Source: Hydractinia symbiolongicarpus
Lineage: Eukaryota > Cnidaria > Hydrozoa > Anthoathecata > Hydractiniidae
Direction: 5' to 3'
Assembly: GCF_029227915.1 (NCBI RefSeq)
Contig: NC_079882.1
Span: 11,284,001-11,348,000 of the forward strand
Length of the DNA: 64,000 nucleotides
The notes under the pieces were generated by a model. The model was not told where the DNA came from, made no database searches, and saw only the letters and a list, made by a program, of their open reading frames with translations. Of this stretch, positions 10,255 through 22,039 are shown piece after piece. The stretch's first letter is position 1. Every line of letters begins with the position of its first letter. The position numbers and the translations under genes are program-made.

Positions 10255-12842
10255 ATGTCTCGTGTATTTGTTGTAACTGGATCTAATCAGGGTATTGGGA
10301 AATCTATTGTTAAACTGCTTCTTCAAGACAATGAGAAAAAGATTGTTTATCTTACTTCAAGAAACAAAGAAAATGGGGAAGCAGCAGTCAAAGATCTGCA
10401 AGATCTTGGTTTGCAACCTGCCTTTCATCAACTCGATATCACTGATCGAAAAAGTATTGAAACGTTGCGTGACTACTTAGTGGAAAAACATGGTGGTTTG
10501 GATGTTTTAGTTAACAATGCTGGAATGGCGTACAAGTCGTCAAGCAACGCTCCATTTTCAGAACAGGCTGAAGTTACCGTTGATTGCAATTTCTTTGGTA
10601 CACTTGCTGTTTGTGATATATTATTTCCAATTTTAAAACAAAATGCTAGAGTTGCTCATGTGTCTAGTTTTACATCAGAATTTGCATTTAACAAGTTGGA
10701 TTCTAATAGAAAAGAACAGTTTACAGACAAGAATCTTAAAATAGAAGGTTAGTATATGTCCTTTCTAATTCACACTGGCAATTGGCAATTGGGAAGGCAA
10801 ATGCTGACATTTAACAAAAATTTATGATACACATTGTTCTTTCTAACAAAATATTATTTCCTGGTGAATTTACTTATGCATGTATTTATATAAACACTTT
10901 TACTAAAAGTAGGAGCCAGCAGTAATCAGCAGTATTTTGAAGTAACCACTGGAGAACCACCATTATTTTGAAGTAACCAGAGAACCACCTGTATTTTGAA
11001 GTAACCAAAGGAAAAAAACCAGTTTTTTGAAGTGGCTACAAGAGAACGACCAGTTAAATAGATAAAGCGAAATAAATGCAACTACCTCTTCGAATGTGAA
11101 ACATTTTTTAATGTACACAACAGTTCACAACCCATTTTTCTGAAATGTTTATGTCTGGTGTGACTCAAGTTTTATGCAACAGTTGAGACAGAAGGCTTTT
11201 AAAACAACACGCGAGAATTAACAAAAACAAAATTAATATTTTAAATAACGAACTAATATCTAAATTGTAAACCAAATATAACGAAAAAACACTGTACGGA
11301 GGAGAGTCCAAAACGAAACATTATTTTCTTGTTGTAGACAAAATATTTGGAATAAATTGAGTGAATTAATAAACTGCACAGTTTAAAGTCATCAAGCTTG
11401 AGAGATACCTCTACTGCAATTGTATCCATTGTTGAGGAATCCATATCAAATTTTAGTTTATTTTTCGCAGCAATGACACGTTTCCTTCAACATTTCCTAA
11501 AAAATTATTTTGCTCAATCAGATTATGCATTTGACTGCAGGATTTTCATTTTGCAATTCGTGTAACCAAATAAAACGCTATATGGGGAGGGTCTAAAACA
11601 AGACACTTTTTTCTTTTGGTAGACAAAGTAAAGTTTGAATGAATTAATAAATGTTGTAAAGAAACATTGTGGCATCCAGTAAAAAATATACGTTTGTTTT
11701 TCTCTCATGGTTTCTGTTCAAAATTAATGCTTTCGATATGAACGTTTTTTCCTTGAAACGTGTTACATTTTATTTCAAAGAATTAACTTTTAATCCTGAA
11801 AACACTATTTTCATTCTGTTTTTCTTGTTTCCATTATTGCCTTTAGGCAAAATAAATAAATCAATAACTAAAGTTGGTTAATTATCGCAAATTCCGCGAA
11901 TTTTATTCATATCTTCGAAAATAATCTCTGCGGAATCCATTTATTGGACCTCGTGAAAACAACTTAAAAGTAACTGGTTAGCAAGAACATAAAGTATCAG
12001 AAAAAAGCCCTGGAAACTAGGTGCCCTTTCATTTATCATATTTGGTAGTTTTAAGGTCATGAAGTCTTGTGCATAAAAATCGCAACACCTTTGCACCACT
12101 GTTGCTGCCTTATTTGGAGTTACTTATTAATAACTGCTGGTTTTCTGGTGGTTACTTCTTAATACTGGTGGCTCTCCTGGAGGTTACTTCGAAATACTGC
12201 TGGTTCCTACTTTTAGTATCTACGTTATATAAAGCAATTACATCCACTGTGGCATTAAACCTGTGACATCAAATTTGTAATGATAAATATAATTGATTAT
12301 GACATGAAATGCTTGATGGGATACTTGTTATCAATGTGCCATTGGATTAGTCTGCTATTAAGAAAAGCAGGTTTAAAATCTAGTCCTGTTAGGAGAACAT
12401 CATTTGTTTGATTTTGAACAATTTTATAGAGTGAGCATTTACGCTATTGCTGATACATGTTTTCATTTTGTGTGTTTGTTTTCTTTAAGATTTAGAAAAA
12501 TTGCTTAAAGAATTCGTAAACGATGCCAAAGAGGACAAGGTTACGGAAAGAGGATGGGCCAAATCTGGATATGCTATGTCGAAACTTGGAGTGGCGCTAA
12601 TGTCAAAAATTCAACAAAGAGATTTAGATACAAAATTTCCTGAGAAAAATGTACTTGTTAACAGTTGTTGTCCAGGTATTGTAAACACAAATATGACAGG
12701 AGGAAAATATCCGAATGCAATTACTCCTGATGAAGGTGCAGACACACCAACTTATTTAGCACTGCTACCAAGGGATGTGAATGAACCAAAAGGTTGTTAT
12801 GTAAAATCTAGAAAAGTTTCCCCTTTTCCACCTAAGCAATAG
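10255..12842 (+). CDS. CBR1: Carbonyl reductase, short-chain dehydrogenase (copy A)
   Basis: Exons 10255-10747 and 12490-12842 join in phase (G + AT = Asp165) to give 281 residues, close to the roughly 277 of animal CBR1. The family reduces aldehydes, ketones and quinones with NADPH in the cytosol. Visible motifs are the cofactor loop TGSNQGIG (8-15), DVLVNNAG (83-90), Asn112 in CNFFG, the catalytic Ser in HVSS (about 138), YAMSK (Tyr192, Lys196) and the family stretch LVNSCCPGIVNTNM. The start is the first ATG, in the place expected from the family. The 1.74 kb intron holds a foldback element. Copy B lies 1.9 kb downstream in the same orientation. After residue 130 copy A differs strongly from B (ARVAHVSS versus GRVVHLSS), whereas the first 390 nt are about 96% alike. 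No disabling change was seen. Confidence 0.92.
10901..12218. mobile_element. Foldback/TIR element in the copy A intron with about 30 bp tandem repeats in its arms
   Basis: The left end TACTAAAAGTAGGAGCCAGC and the reverse complement of the right end (TACTAAAAGTAGGAACCAGC) match with one change, probably inside a TA duplication. Each arm is built of three to four roughly 30 bp units around TATTTTGAAGTAACC and GAGAACCACC (left about 10925-11053; right about 12105-12212, inverted). The middle contains a diverged direct repeat of about 100 bp (about 11284-11380 and 11570-11660). There is no coding content. Confidence 0.7.
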
Positions 12843-14745
12843 GAGAAAATGACATAGACAATAAATGACACTATTTTTGAAGAATGACATACACAATTTG
12901 ACACTATTTTTAAAGAATGACACTAAATGACACTCCATATAAACAATTACATTCAACTTAATTTTTTAAATTTTAATATTATTTTTTATCTTTGTTTAAT
13001 TCGTATCTCTAATCAAGTAACTTTAAATAATAAATTGAAAGTTCTGTATGTTTGAAATTATTAAATAAATAATTGCACAAAGGGAAGAAATCATTAATTT
13101 GCCATTAATACTTTCTTTTTTCTGCAGTTAATTGTCATAAACTGAGATTGACTTTTTATTTGAAGGTTTATTTTCTTCATTTTTTAGTTTAATTGTACTA
13201 TATGTGGTTAAATTTAATTTAAACTATGCAGTCCAGAATTTTAAACACATTTGCTCTGACTAAACATTTTGAATGTGTAGCAACTTTGTTTAATATATAC
13301 AGGGTTCAAATGAGCATTTTAGAATTAAGTGTTGTCTTTGCGAAACATTTTACAAAAAAAACTTTAAAATTGCAAATCTTATTTTTCCATCATTCTGATC
13401 AATCACCTATTTCTTTGATTGTTGCAATAAATCTGACAAGGAATCATTGGTAAATTAGGTTTTTTACTTTACAGTCAATGTATTTTTGCAAAAAGACCTG
13501 CACCAGTTGCACTGTGTTGATTCTCTTTAAAGCAATAAATGCTCCTCTCGTTTCTATAGTTTTCCAGTTTTTCATAGGAGAAGTTTGTGATATATTTTAG
13601 CTTTCCAGGAAGTCACTTATTAGGGAGAGGTTTATGTTAAAGAATTTTTTAGTATATGTATATATAATAAATTCATTAGGGAGAGGTTTATGTTAAAAAA
13701 TTTATTAGTACATATATATAATAAATTCATTAGGGAGAGGTTTATGTTAAAAAATTTATTAGTATATAATAAATTTACAGCTGAAGTTGCATATAATCTT
13801 TGTATAATTATTTATTATTATTTAGTTATTATTAGTTATTGCACAGCATTTTAAAAAACTTCTGTGTTAAATTTCAAATCTGCTTAGAGAATGTCCAGTA
13901 CTAAACATTCCCCTTCTGATTTTGTAGGAGCTGTGGTACATACATGGGATCATATTTAATAAGTAAACCTGAACATTATGGAGTTTTTGTGCGTTAAAGT
14001 CTCACTTGACCCATCATCTTTGCAGCACTTGCAAAAGATAATGTTACTTATACGTTCTTTTTTTGATTAAGCATTCCTGATATTTTTATATATTATATTT
14101 CCATCTAAAAATGTCAGCACCTGGCGAAACTTGTAAGTCTGCATATAGTGTTTTTGTTTAGTAAATAACTGCCGTTTGTTAATGTCCATCTATTCAATGA
14201 GACTTTACTCAAATTTTCTGTAGAAAAATATGGAATTCTCCTTTAATCTTCTTAAATTTAACTCTATAAAAGGTGGCAACACTGTAAAATATGTAGCTGG
14301 TGCATGAGTTAATTAGCTCTGGGCAAGTTTATCAAGCTTAATATTATAAAGATCAAAACTGCAAAAATTCGCAACAAGCCTACGAACCTAACCTTAGTAT
14401 CAAAATGTTTGTCTCTCTCCAGCCGCATTTTTAAACCTTCATGATCAGCTTACAAATAAGTTCTTTTAAAATCAGAGGAAACTTTGAATTTTCATAATTT
14501 TCTAAAGCCATGGTTGTCTATTTACTAGGGTAACCAAAATATTTATGAATGATTTCAAATAAATACCGCGAATAAAGGAGTTTGATGTTATTTAATGAAT
14601 TAGAAATCTGCCTTAACCTTTAAAGAGCTTTAAGATTGTTGTTTGTTTGTGTGTGTGTTTAAATATGTTTTACTACTCTTTAAATTCTGTTTTTGATTTT
14701 GTTAGAAGTGCACTGTGACACTATTTTCTTTAGCATTAGTTCAAC
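12843..14745. other. Intergenic DNA between the two carbonyl reductases
   Basis: Holds the 3' UTR of copy A, with AATAAA-type words near 13028 and 13067, a three-copy minisatellite (separate entry), and the promoter region of copy B. No other gene was seen. Confidence 0.45.
13617..13776. repeat. Minisatellite, three units of about 55 bp
   Basis: Three consecutive units each start ATTAGGGAGAGGTTTATG and continue with TTAAAAAATTTATTAG plus an AT-rich tail of variable length. Units begin at about 13618, 13675 and 13730. Confidence 0.85.
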
Positions 14746-16468
14746 ATGTCTCGTGTATTTGTTGTAACTGGATCTAATCAAGGTATTGGGAAATCTATTG
14801 TTAAACTGCTTCTTCAAAACAATGAGAAAAATATTGTTTATCTTACTTCAAGAAACAAAGAAAATGGGGAAGCAGCAGTCAAAGATCTGCAAGATCTTGG
14901 TTTGCAACCCGCCTTTCATCAACTGGATATCACTGATCGAAAAAGTATTGAAACTTTGCGTGACTACTTAGTGGAAAAACATGGTGGTTTGGATGTTTTA
15001 GTTAACAATGCTGGAATGGCCTACAAGTCAGCAAGCAATGCTCCATTTTCAGAACAGGCTGAAGTTACTGTTAATTGTAATTTCTTTGGTACACTGGCTG
15101 TTTGTGATATATTATTTCCAATTTTAAAACAAAATGGTAGAGTTGTTCATTTATCCTCTACGTTAGGTGCCTTTACTTGGCCAAAGCTGAGCAAGCACAG
15201 ACAGGACCAATTAAAGGATGAAAATTTACAAATAGAAGGTATGTACAAAGTGTCTTATCGATTCACTTTTAAGTATCACATTCATGTGATCACTGAATAA
15301 GCATAAGCTGAACTTTTTTTCACATTTTGTGGTATGTTACCTGAAATTTCACACTTATTTCTCAGCACATTTAATTGTTATTCGGGTATGGGAGTGTGTG
15401 ATCAACAAAATAAAATATGAATTGTCAATGTGAAGCAAATAACAATATATTCAATTATATAAGTGGACATTGTGGCTTGCACATTATCTTTGTTTGGAAA
15501 AAATAATAATGAGGATGCAGCAAACAAGCATTCTTTAACAGTGGTTTTCATCAGGAACTCTACAATTTTAAATTTTTTTAACTTATACTACAGCCTTTCT
15601 TATAAAAGTTACACACAACTGCGACTTATAATGTTTTTTGTTTGAAGTGTATAGAAGTTATTCCTAATCAAATTTTTCTATGCTGAAATAGGTAGCGACA
15701 TTTTAATTTCTTTGAAATTTGTAAATGTGGAACATATATCCTACAAAAATTATTTTTTTAATTGTTTTAGGTTCTTAAAACATGTATACGGTTGGAAATA
15801 TTTAGACATTTCTAACCATATTTATTTTTATAAGTTATTATTTCTTCTTATTATTTATTTTTATAAGTTATAATTATTATTAGTGTACATGCTTCAGTTT
15901 TCCTAAATCATTTTAAGATTTTGTTCTGTTGGGATTGGTACCAGATCATTGAATTCTCACAAGTATAATTTTTTAACCATAACAGCTAATCTACTTTGGA
16001 CAAATATAGCATTTGTTGTCAAAGAAATTAAATTTTAGTCTCTGCAGTAATTTTGTAAATGTCACTTTTAAGAAAGCGACCTATGTTTAATAATGTTTTT
16101 ATTATTATCCGTACTTAGATTTGGAAAAATTGATGAAAGAATTTGTAAATGATGCTAAAGACGACAAGGTACTTGAAAGAGGTTGGGCAAAATCTGCATA
16201 CGGTGTATCGAAACTGGGAGTATCATTGATGCCACAAATCCAACAGAAAGATTTGGATATACGTAACCCTGAAAAAAATATTCTTGTAAACTGCTGTTGT
16301 CCTGGATTTGTAAACACGAGTATGACAGGTGGCAATCATGCAACTGCTCTTACTCCTGATGAAGGCGCAGACACACCGACTTATTTGGCATTGCTACCAA
16401 GGGATGTGAATGAACCAAAAGGTTGTTTTGTAAAATCAAGAAAAGTTACTCCATTTCCACCGAAATAG
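14746..16468 (+). CDS. CBR1: Carbonyl reductase, short-chain dehydrogenase (copy B)
   Basis: Exons 14746-15238 (donor GTATGT) and 16119-16468 (acceptor CTTAG) join in phase to 280 residues. Motifs match copy A: TGSNQGIG (8-15), VNNAG, GRVVHLSS with the catalytic Ser at 138, and YGVSK (Tyr192, Lys196), followed by LVNCCCPGFVNTSM. GRVV and AYGVSK are closer to the family consensus than the corresponding residues of copy A. The gene keeps the same single coding intron position as A, so the pair arose by tandem duplication of the whole gene. The first 390 nt of the coding exons differ at about 14 sites, mostly synonymous, while the rest is far more diverged. This points to later gene conversion. 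No disabling change was seen. Confidence 0.92.
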
Positions 16469-16973
16469 ATAAAAAAATAACATATATAGTTCACAAAATG
16501 ATTTTTTTCTTTCTTGTAAAAGCATTTATATTGATGATATATCCCATTTTATACTTAACTAAAATATTATTTTTATGTTTCCTAGTGTACATAATAAAAG
16601 TATTGTTGAAATTGAGAGAACAAAGATTTGAAAATATTGTACGCATGTAAACATATTTTTTTTAAGAAGTAACATACATATTGATTACACCGTTGCAATT
16701 TTTATTTTTCACACAAGTATGCTTTGTTGCTTTCATAGTGTAAGCATAATAAAAATCCTGCGATCTACTCATAATGAAAAACTAAACCGACTGTTTGCAT
16801 CATGTTCATTTTGTAGCTATATTACTAAATGTGAGTTGAGTGTAGGTTTTTCCAGCCAGATAGTCTAATTCCTGCGATTTGTTTTATTTATTTGCAAGGC
16901 TAGTGTTTTTGTACTGCTTTGCTTATTGTTTAGGTAAAAAATAAATCTCCCTGGTTGTTAACAAGAATTAAAT

Positions 16974-19900
16974 ATGAAAGAAACTGAACAGATATACGTC
17001 GATAAAGTGGAAAAATACACCGCGTCACCATGCAACGTTAAAAATTTCTATGGAAGTAAAAAACCAAGTCTGCCAAAATGCAGAAAGAGTCTAAAAGATA
17101 TTAACGCAGATTTTAGATTAAAACAGAAGGAGGAAAAATGTAAAACATCTGAACGTGATACATCAGGTGAAGAAAACATTTTTTTATGTGGTAGTAAAGA
17201 AGCTGCTTTGAAGTGTGATGTAGACCAGCATGAATCTGTTTCTGCAAAGAGAGCTTTTTATCATCGCAACGATGTTTTCTGGACGACTGACCTCTATGGT
17301 AAAAAACAAAAGTCGAAAAACTTTGATAAAGCTTGCACTAGCCCAATAAACTTCAGTCGAAGAATAGTCAAACAGAACCTGAATGAAGAGAAGTCTTCCA
17401 TATCTGTTGCAAGTCAGACTTCCTTTTCATCGAGTCAAGAATCAAATCGGTCATCTCCGTTTAGTAGTTTCAGAGTATCGCCTTTTATGTCTACTACTAC
17501 AGAGTCGCCCCTCATGTTCTCTTCCTCTCCAACAACGAGTTATACATGCGATACAAATTTGGAAAAATTTAAAACAGAAGACCCACTACAGCCTATGCAG
17601 CAAGATATCCTAAATGTCAGTTTGAACACAAGTGACACGTCAGTACAAAGCGATATAGTAAACAAAAGAACCCCTCCACACAATACGATATTGAATTACT
17701 TCTCCAAAACTGAACCCTCGCGAAAAAGCAAGAAACCTGAATCTATTGCAAGTTGTATGCAAAGAAAAGAGAAAACATCTATATGTCATCAACTGCGACT
17801 GACTGGTGAAAAAGTAACCTCAGATTCCCAAGATACGGCTAGGTCATTATTTTTATGCTATTTCCTGTTCAGTGTTTATATTGCTATTGAAGGTTCATTA
17901 TTTCTTGAAAGTTCGCATTACATTTAGAATATCTAAAGTTTTTTTTACTTATGATTTTTAGCGACCTTAACATCATGTTTGACTTACCTTTTTCTGTTCA
18001 GTGTTCATATTGCTTTTGAAGGTTCATCATTTCTTGAAAATGGAAAGCTTGCATGACGCCTTAGAATGTCTAGGGGTTTTATTTTTTACTTATTTTTTTA
18101 GCGACCCTAACATTATGTTTGATTTACCTCTGTCTCCACGCCAAAATTCATTCTTCAAAAAGCAGTTTAATAAAAAGAAAACAGCTTACGATAAGCCGAA
18201 ACCACAGAAAAAAGAACAGACATACATCGTACGTAGTGGTTAGTTTGTACAAATAGACGTATATGTTGCCAAGGGTAATAACTAAGGGCCGTTTTCCATT
18301 AGGGCATTTTTGGCCATATCTCTCAGCGTTTTTTATGCATGCATGCACATTAAATTTTTTAAACGCAACGGTAATTTCACAGCTTTGAAATTGAAGACGA
18401 GCTAAATTCAAAGCATTTGCAGACAGAAAACTTTTTAAACAACCATTAAAAATTCAGAATACGCCACGCGCTATCGTTTAAACGATTAGAGGTGCTGCTA
18501 TAAATGCTCTAATGGAAATCAGCCTTAGACTGTTTTTTTATCTATATTTATCCATTTAGGACATAGGTCAGAAAGATTTTGGTCATATCACTTGTTCGAC
18601 CTGTGGTATGGTTTACACGAAATCACAAGAAGATGACGAAGCACAGCACGCGAGATATCATCAGAAGATTGTGCAGAAACTTAAATTTAACGTAAGAAGT
18701 AACCTTTATTACATCTTTTTCATACACTTACATGCCATTTACGATGTCTAATACCCCAGAGCAGGTCCAGTACGAAGAACGTACGCCTTCATACATGGGG
18801 AAGTTGAGAGGCAAAGATCGATCTTTTATTACCCACTTACTAAATGGTTAAACACCCTGTGTCGCAGTGAACATTCTACTAGTTATTTAGATTGTGTTTT
18901 TAATTAAGGGTTGGAAAAAAGAAAGAGTTCTTCAGGAATATCACGATGGACGTATTATAATGCTAAAAAGTTCAGATCATTATCTGCATTTAAAGAAGGT
19001 GAGAAAAAAAATGGCGGACACAGATCTGTTATTTTTGATGTTATTGATGTTTGTTTGTTAGTTTATTCGTTGTTTTTTTGTGTGTGCTATGACATGTTAG
19101 AAATATCGTGGCTAATCTGAAAACAATATGCTTATAACAAAACGTAATGCGTAATATCAATTCCCCTTTATTTTCAGTTAGCTGAAGTCAAAGATATTGT
19201 TGACAGCGAACTCGGCTTCTTGAAATATCAAGATCTTCATCCAAAAAGCGAACAACAGGTATTGATTCAAACAATGGAAGAATTGTTATTTTCATTACAA
19301 ATATTGATCTTGATCATACTACTTCTTTCACTGTAGGCGTTCTTATTTATATCTTCGTCGAAAAAAGTTGTTGGTTGTGCCATAGCATTACCGATACAAA
19401 AGGTGAGGATTTTATGATACTATATCTTTCGTCTGACCAGTATTTCTGGTTAATTTGAGCGACTGATCTGTTTCTATGAGCTTTTTTGTTGGCTCATTAA
19501 ACAAAATCTTGCCTTCTATACATCCCTGATGATTTTTATCAATTGTGTATAGGGACAAGCAGGCTGGCTTCGTATGTGCGCTCCTGTTTACAACCCAGTA
19601 CACAGGAAACCTTTCTGTTCATGAACGCTTCAACCTGCTTGTAGAAAAAATTTTCCATGCAGACGCTTTTTCCATTGTTAATGGCTTTTCTGCTGCAACA
19701 TTAGTCTTTCATAACCAGACGTTCTTGTTTTGTTTTTTTGTTTTTGAATATAAACACAATTTAAAAATCAACCTAGCTAATGATACAGCTCTTATTTGTT
19801 TTATTTAGGCATACCCAGTGATAATCTCTGAGGATGCAAAAGTAGAAGAAGTGGCTCAGGGAGTTCCAACTCTGTCGTGGTGTTGCAGGTAGGACTGTCT

Positions 19901-20911
19901 GAGATGTTTCTATAGATCTTTCTGTGGCCGCGTTGACATAAAGATTTCAGTAAAGTGAATCTTAATCAAGTGAATTAAAATTGCCGTCTCTGCCTTGTTT
20001 ACGCCGGCCGAATAATAAATACGCATGCGTATAGCACTTACTTTACCTGAATTTACATGAGGTTTTTACACCAACAGTGAAATTTTCCTTTGTCAAAAAG
20101 GCTAAAGTAAGTTTTCCTATAAGGGTATAATTGATTGAAGAGAAAAAATTCTGACGAATTCAAATTTTCGTAACATAAGTATTTTTATTCATTGGAAGCT
20201 TTCTACATAACATACATATGTATGGGGAAAAATTGCTATTTCCAATATTGCGAAAATTAGTATCTGAGAAAGTTGTTGAGAAACTCGTTATTAGCGGAAG
20301 TTAATTTCCTAAAATTTTTAGGAAACAGTCAGAATTTTGTAGATCTCTCCGAAGTCATGTTTTTTATTTATAAATCTGAGTCTTATGCTTCTTGTAAAAC
20401 AAAAACTTATGCAGAACTTATTTGCGTAAATGTTTTTTGCGATTTTCAACCCTCGCAAAATAAGTGGCCAAGATTTTACAATTTTTGCAATTTTACCAAA
20501 AGAAATCGAAAAATAAGTTCGCAAAAGTAGACAGGAATTGATCAGTTGAAATAGAAATTTTTAAAGCTGCTATCTGCTTTAACATTTCGTGTAGCACTAA
20601 TCCAGTCTCAGCGATGTGTGGTATTAGCCGGATATGGGTATTCTCACAAAATAGATGTCAAGGAATTGCCACTCGTTTGGTGGACTGTATCAGGTAAGTT
20701 TTCCTTCATAACCTTTAAAGATCTTTTCGCTCAGTTTTCTCTTGCCATATAGACTGTTCTAGACTGGTATTGTTACATTTCTTTTAGGCATAATTTTCTG
20801 TACGGATGTGTGATTGAAAAACACAAAATTGCTTTTTCTGATCCAACACCAAATGGGCGCGCTTTCGCAGAAAAATATACTGGTCAAAAAGAAATATTAG
20901 TATTTCGATGA
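16974..20911 (+). CDS. ESCO: ESCO-type cohesin N-acetyltransferase, complete
   Basis: Nine exons join in phase to 555 residues: 16974-17842, 18102-18228, 18560-18691, 18909-18998, 19178-19258, 19337-19402, 19809-19888, 20595-20693 and 20788-20911. ESCO/Eco1 enzymes acetylate cohesin SMC3 in the nucleus to establish sister-chromatid cohesion. The long first exon is a low-complexity, Ser/Lys-rich tail with a PCNA-binding-like segment HNTILNYF (236-243; His replaces the usual Gln). Exon 3 encodes the family C2H2 finger (Cys344, Cys347, His362, His366). The acetyltransferase follows: KKVVGCAIALPIQ, CGISRIWVF, the acetyl-CoA loop RCQGIA (502-507) and AFSDPTPNG near the C terminus. ESCO2 (about 600 residues) is closer in length than ESCO1, but I cannot tell which. 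Exon 1 ends at GCTAG/GTCATT, chosen because only it gives the right phase. Exons 6 (part) to 9 lie in the duplicated block. Confidence 0.93.
17862..18130. repeat. Tandem duplication (about 130 bp) across the ESCO intron 1/exon 2 boundary
   Basis: CTGTTCAGTGTTYATATTG, GAAGGTTCATYATTTCTTG and TTTTTAGCGACC occur twice in order. The first copy carries a decoy of the exon 2 start (acceptor 17960-17961, then CGACCTTAACATCATG). The second carries the real one (acceptor 18100-18101). Reading on from the decoy meets an in-frame stop soon after, so the downstream copy is used in this model. Confidence 0.8.
18282..18528. mobile_element. MITE in ESCO intron 2
   Basis: The left end CTAAGGGCCGTTTTCCATTA and the reverse complement of the right end, CTAAGGCTGATTTCCATTA, are followed by GGGCATTTTTGGC and GAGCATTTATAGC. 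This gives inverted repeats of about 33 bp around a 247 bp non-coding element. Confidence 0.65.
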
Positions 20912-22039
20912 ATTTATCAAGATATTGATCATGCATCAGACGTTATCGTTAAAATTTGTTTGTAAATATTTTAATAAATATAATAAAAAAGTATAATTTT
21001 ATAATTGCTTGTTTTATGGTTCTCGTTGCGGTTATCTGAACACAAGAACATGGTGTGGACACAAGAATGTGAAAATTATTTGAACAAGCTCTCTTTTGAG
21101 TAGCGTAAATTGTTATTGATAGTGGAAACTTCAGCGAGGTTGAAACTGACCCGAAAAATTTCATGACTGCAATTGGGGATTAATTGTTTCTCGCGAAACA
21201 AAGAAAAAATTCTGAAAAGAAAAAATGTTCCGCCAAGGCACTGTTTAAAAACCTGGAATATCAATCATTACCAAGAAAGAAAAACTTAAATAGAAAAAAA
21301 TTTCATAACCATTTTTGCATAATTCTGTTGTTGTTGTTTTAGGTTGTTTTTTAATATTTGCTGTATCTTTGTTTATAAATATCCTAGAAAAGGGCAACCT
21401 TAGTGAATTTTGGTCAAATTTGAAAGCATCAAATCGCAAAAGTTTATAAGAGCAAAAAATGTTTTTGCTTTAATTCGCGAAAACAGAAATTGAAATTCAT
21501 CCATATTTTCCTAATCAACAATTTAATTATGCAATCCTTAATTATTTTGTGATTTGCGAAAGTTATTACTCGCGAAACTTTTCAATAGCGTCCATTTGCA
21601 AATTTATTTAATATGACCGATTTGCGAAGGTCTCTGCACTTAAAGTGTTACAAGAATGTATATACTCGTTTTGAAAAAAGGTTAAAGATAATTAAGCATA
21701 AGTCTCTTTGACGTATTGAGATCAACCATAAACTAAGGATATACACCATGTAAAGATTCGAGTAAACCGAAGCTGCATATAGTTGTCAACAGGAATTATG
21801 ATAAGGTGAATATCGTAGCTCATGTTTGTTGTTGTATACGTCAAATTTAACATGGGTATATCGCGCCTTTATAAAACGGATTTTGGCGGAAAACAGACTC
21901 CACCCTGATCTTCTTTGCACACAGTTCAGACAAAAGACTGTTTTGATCAGTACTATTTATTTGTCAACAAGTATTTCTTGTTTGTTCATGTAAAAATCAA
22001 TTCTGATCTTCTACTATGTGTCGTCCTTTTAGTTCTACT
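20912..22039. other. Convergent 3' spacer between ESCO and the kinase gene (block 1)
   Basis: No exon was recognised. The sequence contains many GCGAAA/TTCGCGAA words, for example near 21540-21620. The same spacer follows the ESCO pseudogene at about 37828-38938. Confidence 0.4.

Noticed and set aside
13617-13776. CRISPR-like array
   Set aside because: The three units are contiguous without unique spacers and lie in a eukaryotic genome; it is a minisatellite.
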